From the NCBI GenBank assembly GCA_018260285.1, contig JAGLBH010000102.1, positions 1 through 6,426 of the forward strand: a DNA stretch of 6,426 bases. The letters run 5' to 3'. The translations under genes were made by a program, and so were the position numbers. Below the pieces are notes generated by a model, which saw only the letters and a program-made list of their open reading frames with translations, made no database searches and was not told the origin of the DNA. The stretch is from Arthrobacter sp. (GTDB lineage Bacteria > Actinomycetota > Actinomycetes > Actinomycetales > Micrococcaceae). Positions 5,412-6,426 of this stretch are shown piece after piece (within the stretch, counting starts at the first letter, position 1; every line of letters begins with the position of its first letter).

Positions 5412-6426
5412 CTACCATCCGCCCCAGGAGCGCTCGAGATCCGGCTGTCCCGGCCACGGACGGGCCTCCACCGTGAGCGGGGTGAAGGCCGGCTTTTCGC
5501 CTTCCCGCTCCTCTGCCTTGGCCAGTGCCGCCGCACGGGTGGTGATGAGCGACGCCGCAGGCTGCCCTTCGACGAGAACCAGCGCCCGCCGGTTCGCCCC
5601 GCCGAACGGGCCGTTCTCCGGGGCGGAGTCCACCTGGGCGATGGCCTCCTCAAGGCATGAGGGGTCGAAGAGGGCGCCCGACACCGTGAGGGTGCAGCGC
5701 TCCACCGCATACGACGGAGTGATCGGCACAGCGGGAGAGTCATCTGCGGCAGTCACGGTGACACGCGGCTCAGCACCCATGAGCTGCTCGAGCGCGGGCG
5801 CCTCTCCGATCACGTGCACCCGGCAGTCTGGGCGCATCGCCACGAGGGCGCAGACCCAGGCGGCCACGGCGTCGTCGTCCCAGGAGCGGGAAGTGCTGGC
5901 GTCAGAGATCTGGGAGAGATCGACGACGACGCGCAGCTCGGGCACGTCGAAGAGCACACCGGCGGGCCGCGTCCAGGAGGCCGCGATGCGGTGGGCCAGT
6001 GCGCGCGTCTCCGCGTTCTTGACGCGGAGGGCCTGCGTCTCGGAGCGGCCGCCGCGCTCGGCCCAGTCGGGCCCGTCGTGGGTCGCAACGGCTTCGGGCA
6101 CGTGAAGGAAGCGCGCGCCGTGCTGCCAGGCGCTGTTCGCGAGCGCCCAGTCCTCGCCGCCGTAGCCGACGAGGGTCTCGTCGAACCGTCCAGCGCGGTG
6201 GAAGAGCTCCGTGCGCACCGCCATGATCGCGGAGATGACGAACTGGTAGGCCTTCGCATCCGCGGCGAGCAGGTTCTCGGTGCGGGCGTAGGCCTCGGCC
6301 AGCCAGCGGGGCTCGGTCAGCTCGGTGCCCGCGTGGGGTCCGGTGAGATGGGCATGCCTGCGGCGGCCGACGGTGAGGTCCGCTGTGCCGTCGAGAATCG
6401 GCCCCGCGAGCAGGCGCACGCAGTCG
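5412..6426 (-). CDS. Family 2 glycosyltransferase with C-terminal extension (5' truncated by window edge)
   Basis: Probably transfers a sugar from a nucleotide donor onto a cell-envelope glycan. The frame is open through the right edge, so the GTG at 6419 is taken as internal. Counting from it, F79-D-E-T-L-V-G-Y-G-G-E-D-W91 is the hallmark of the galactosyltransferase C-terminal (Glyco_transf_7C) module found in GT2 enzymes: an FDE, then G-[WY]-G-x-ED in which Glu/Asp act in catalysis. A following G101-A-R-F and the His in VATH (114) also fit. The nucleotide-binding N-terminus with its DxD motif should lie outside the window. Residues about 160-335 form a second part that I do not recognise. 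It opens with a beta-strand-like run (ELRVVVDLS), has alternating hydrophobic and charged blocks suggesting an alpha/beta fold, and ends SWGGW. The stop is TAG at 5412-5414. Family is firm; acceptor and donor are unknown. Confidence 0.85.
   Translation of the reverse strand, partial: DCVRLLAGPILDGTADLTVGRRRHAHLTGPHAGTELTEPRWLAEAYARTENLLAADAKAYQFVISAIMAVRTELFHRAGRFDETLVGYGGEDWALANSAWQHGARFLHVPEAVATHDGPDWAERGGRSETQALRVKNAETRALAHRIAASWTRPAGVLFDVPELRVVVDLSQISDASTSRSWDDDAVAAWVCALVAMRPDCRVHVIGEAPALEQLMGAEPRVTVTAADDSPAVPITPSYAVERCTLTVSGALFDPSCLEEAIAQVDSAPENGPFGGANRRALVLVEGQPAASLITTRAAALAKAEEREGEKPAFTPLTVEARPWPGQPDLERSWGGW

Noticed and set aside
1..6426. CRISPR array, insertion sequence, prophage or toxin-antitoxin module
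   Set aside because: No regularly spaced direct repeats, transposase-like frames, terminal inverted repeats or tRNA-linked integration site were seen. The hairpins present are explained as terminators or short dyads.

Overview
The window comes from a high-GC Gram-positive (actinobacterial) chromosome, probably of the Actinomycetales/Micrococcales type. The evidence is G/C-rich third codon positions in the housekeeping genes, an MFS transporter of a style common in Actinobacteria, Tat leaders of the form RRxIxK followed by an Ala/Pro/Val-rich stretch, and one gene that looks leaderless behind a TAnnnT box. Genus and species cannot be fixed from the sequence alone.

Layout from left to right. 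(1) 1-836, plus strand: C-terminal part of an MFS permease cut by the left edge. (2) 995-1636, minus strand: a Tat-exported protein of unknown function, with a clear promoter, ribosome binding site and terminator. (3) 1637-2026: a 390-base divergent intergenic region with a very AT-rich block, a 14-bp palindrome and an antisense open frame. (4) 2027-2620, plus strand: a second Tat-exported protein of unknown function whose leader closely matches the first, followed by a long terminator hairpin. (5) 2719-2928, minus strand: a 69-residue protein with a Sec-type signal peptide, in none of the families I recognise. (6) 3085-3735, plus strand: an HhH-GPD (endonuclease III-like) DNA glycosylase without an iron-sulfur cluster, probably leaderless, divergent from gene 5. 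A perfect 14-bp palindrome lies between genes 5 and 6. (7) 3798-5255, minus strand: a 12-helix amino acid permease of the AnsP type. (8) 5412-6426, minus strand: a family 2 glycosyltransferase cut by the right edge, with an uncharacterised C-terminal extension.

The genes look like mostly independent transcription units. Hairpins close each convergent junction except the MFS side of the first, and there is no obvious operon. The most distinctive part is 995-2928, which carries three export-signal proteins of unknown function, two of them divergent and sharing a Tat leader. It reads as an accessory surface or secretome island between conserved genes. No CRISPR array, tRNA, rRNA, insertion sequence or phage gene was seen. 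I found no convincing evidence for a new multi-gene defence or biosynthetic system; the paired Tat proteins are the best candidate for something undescribed.
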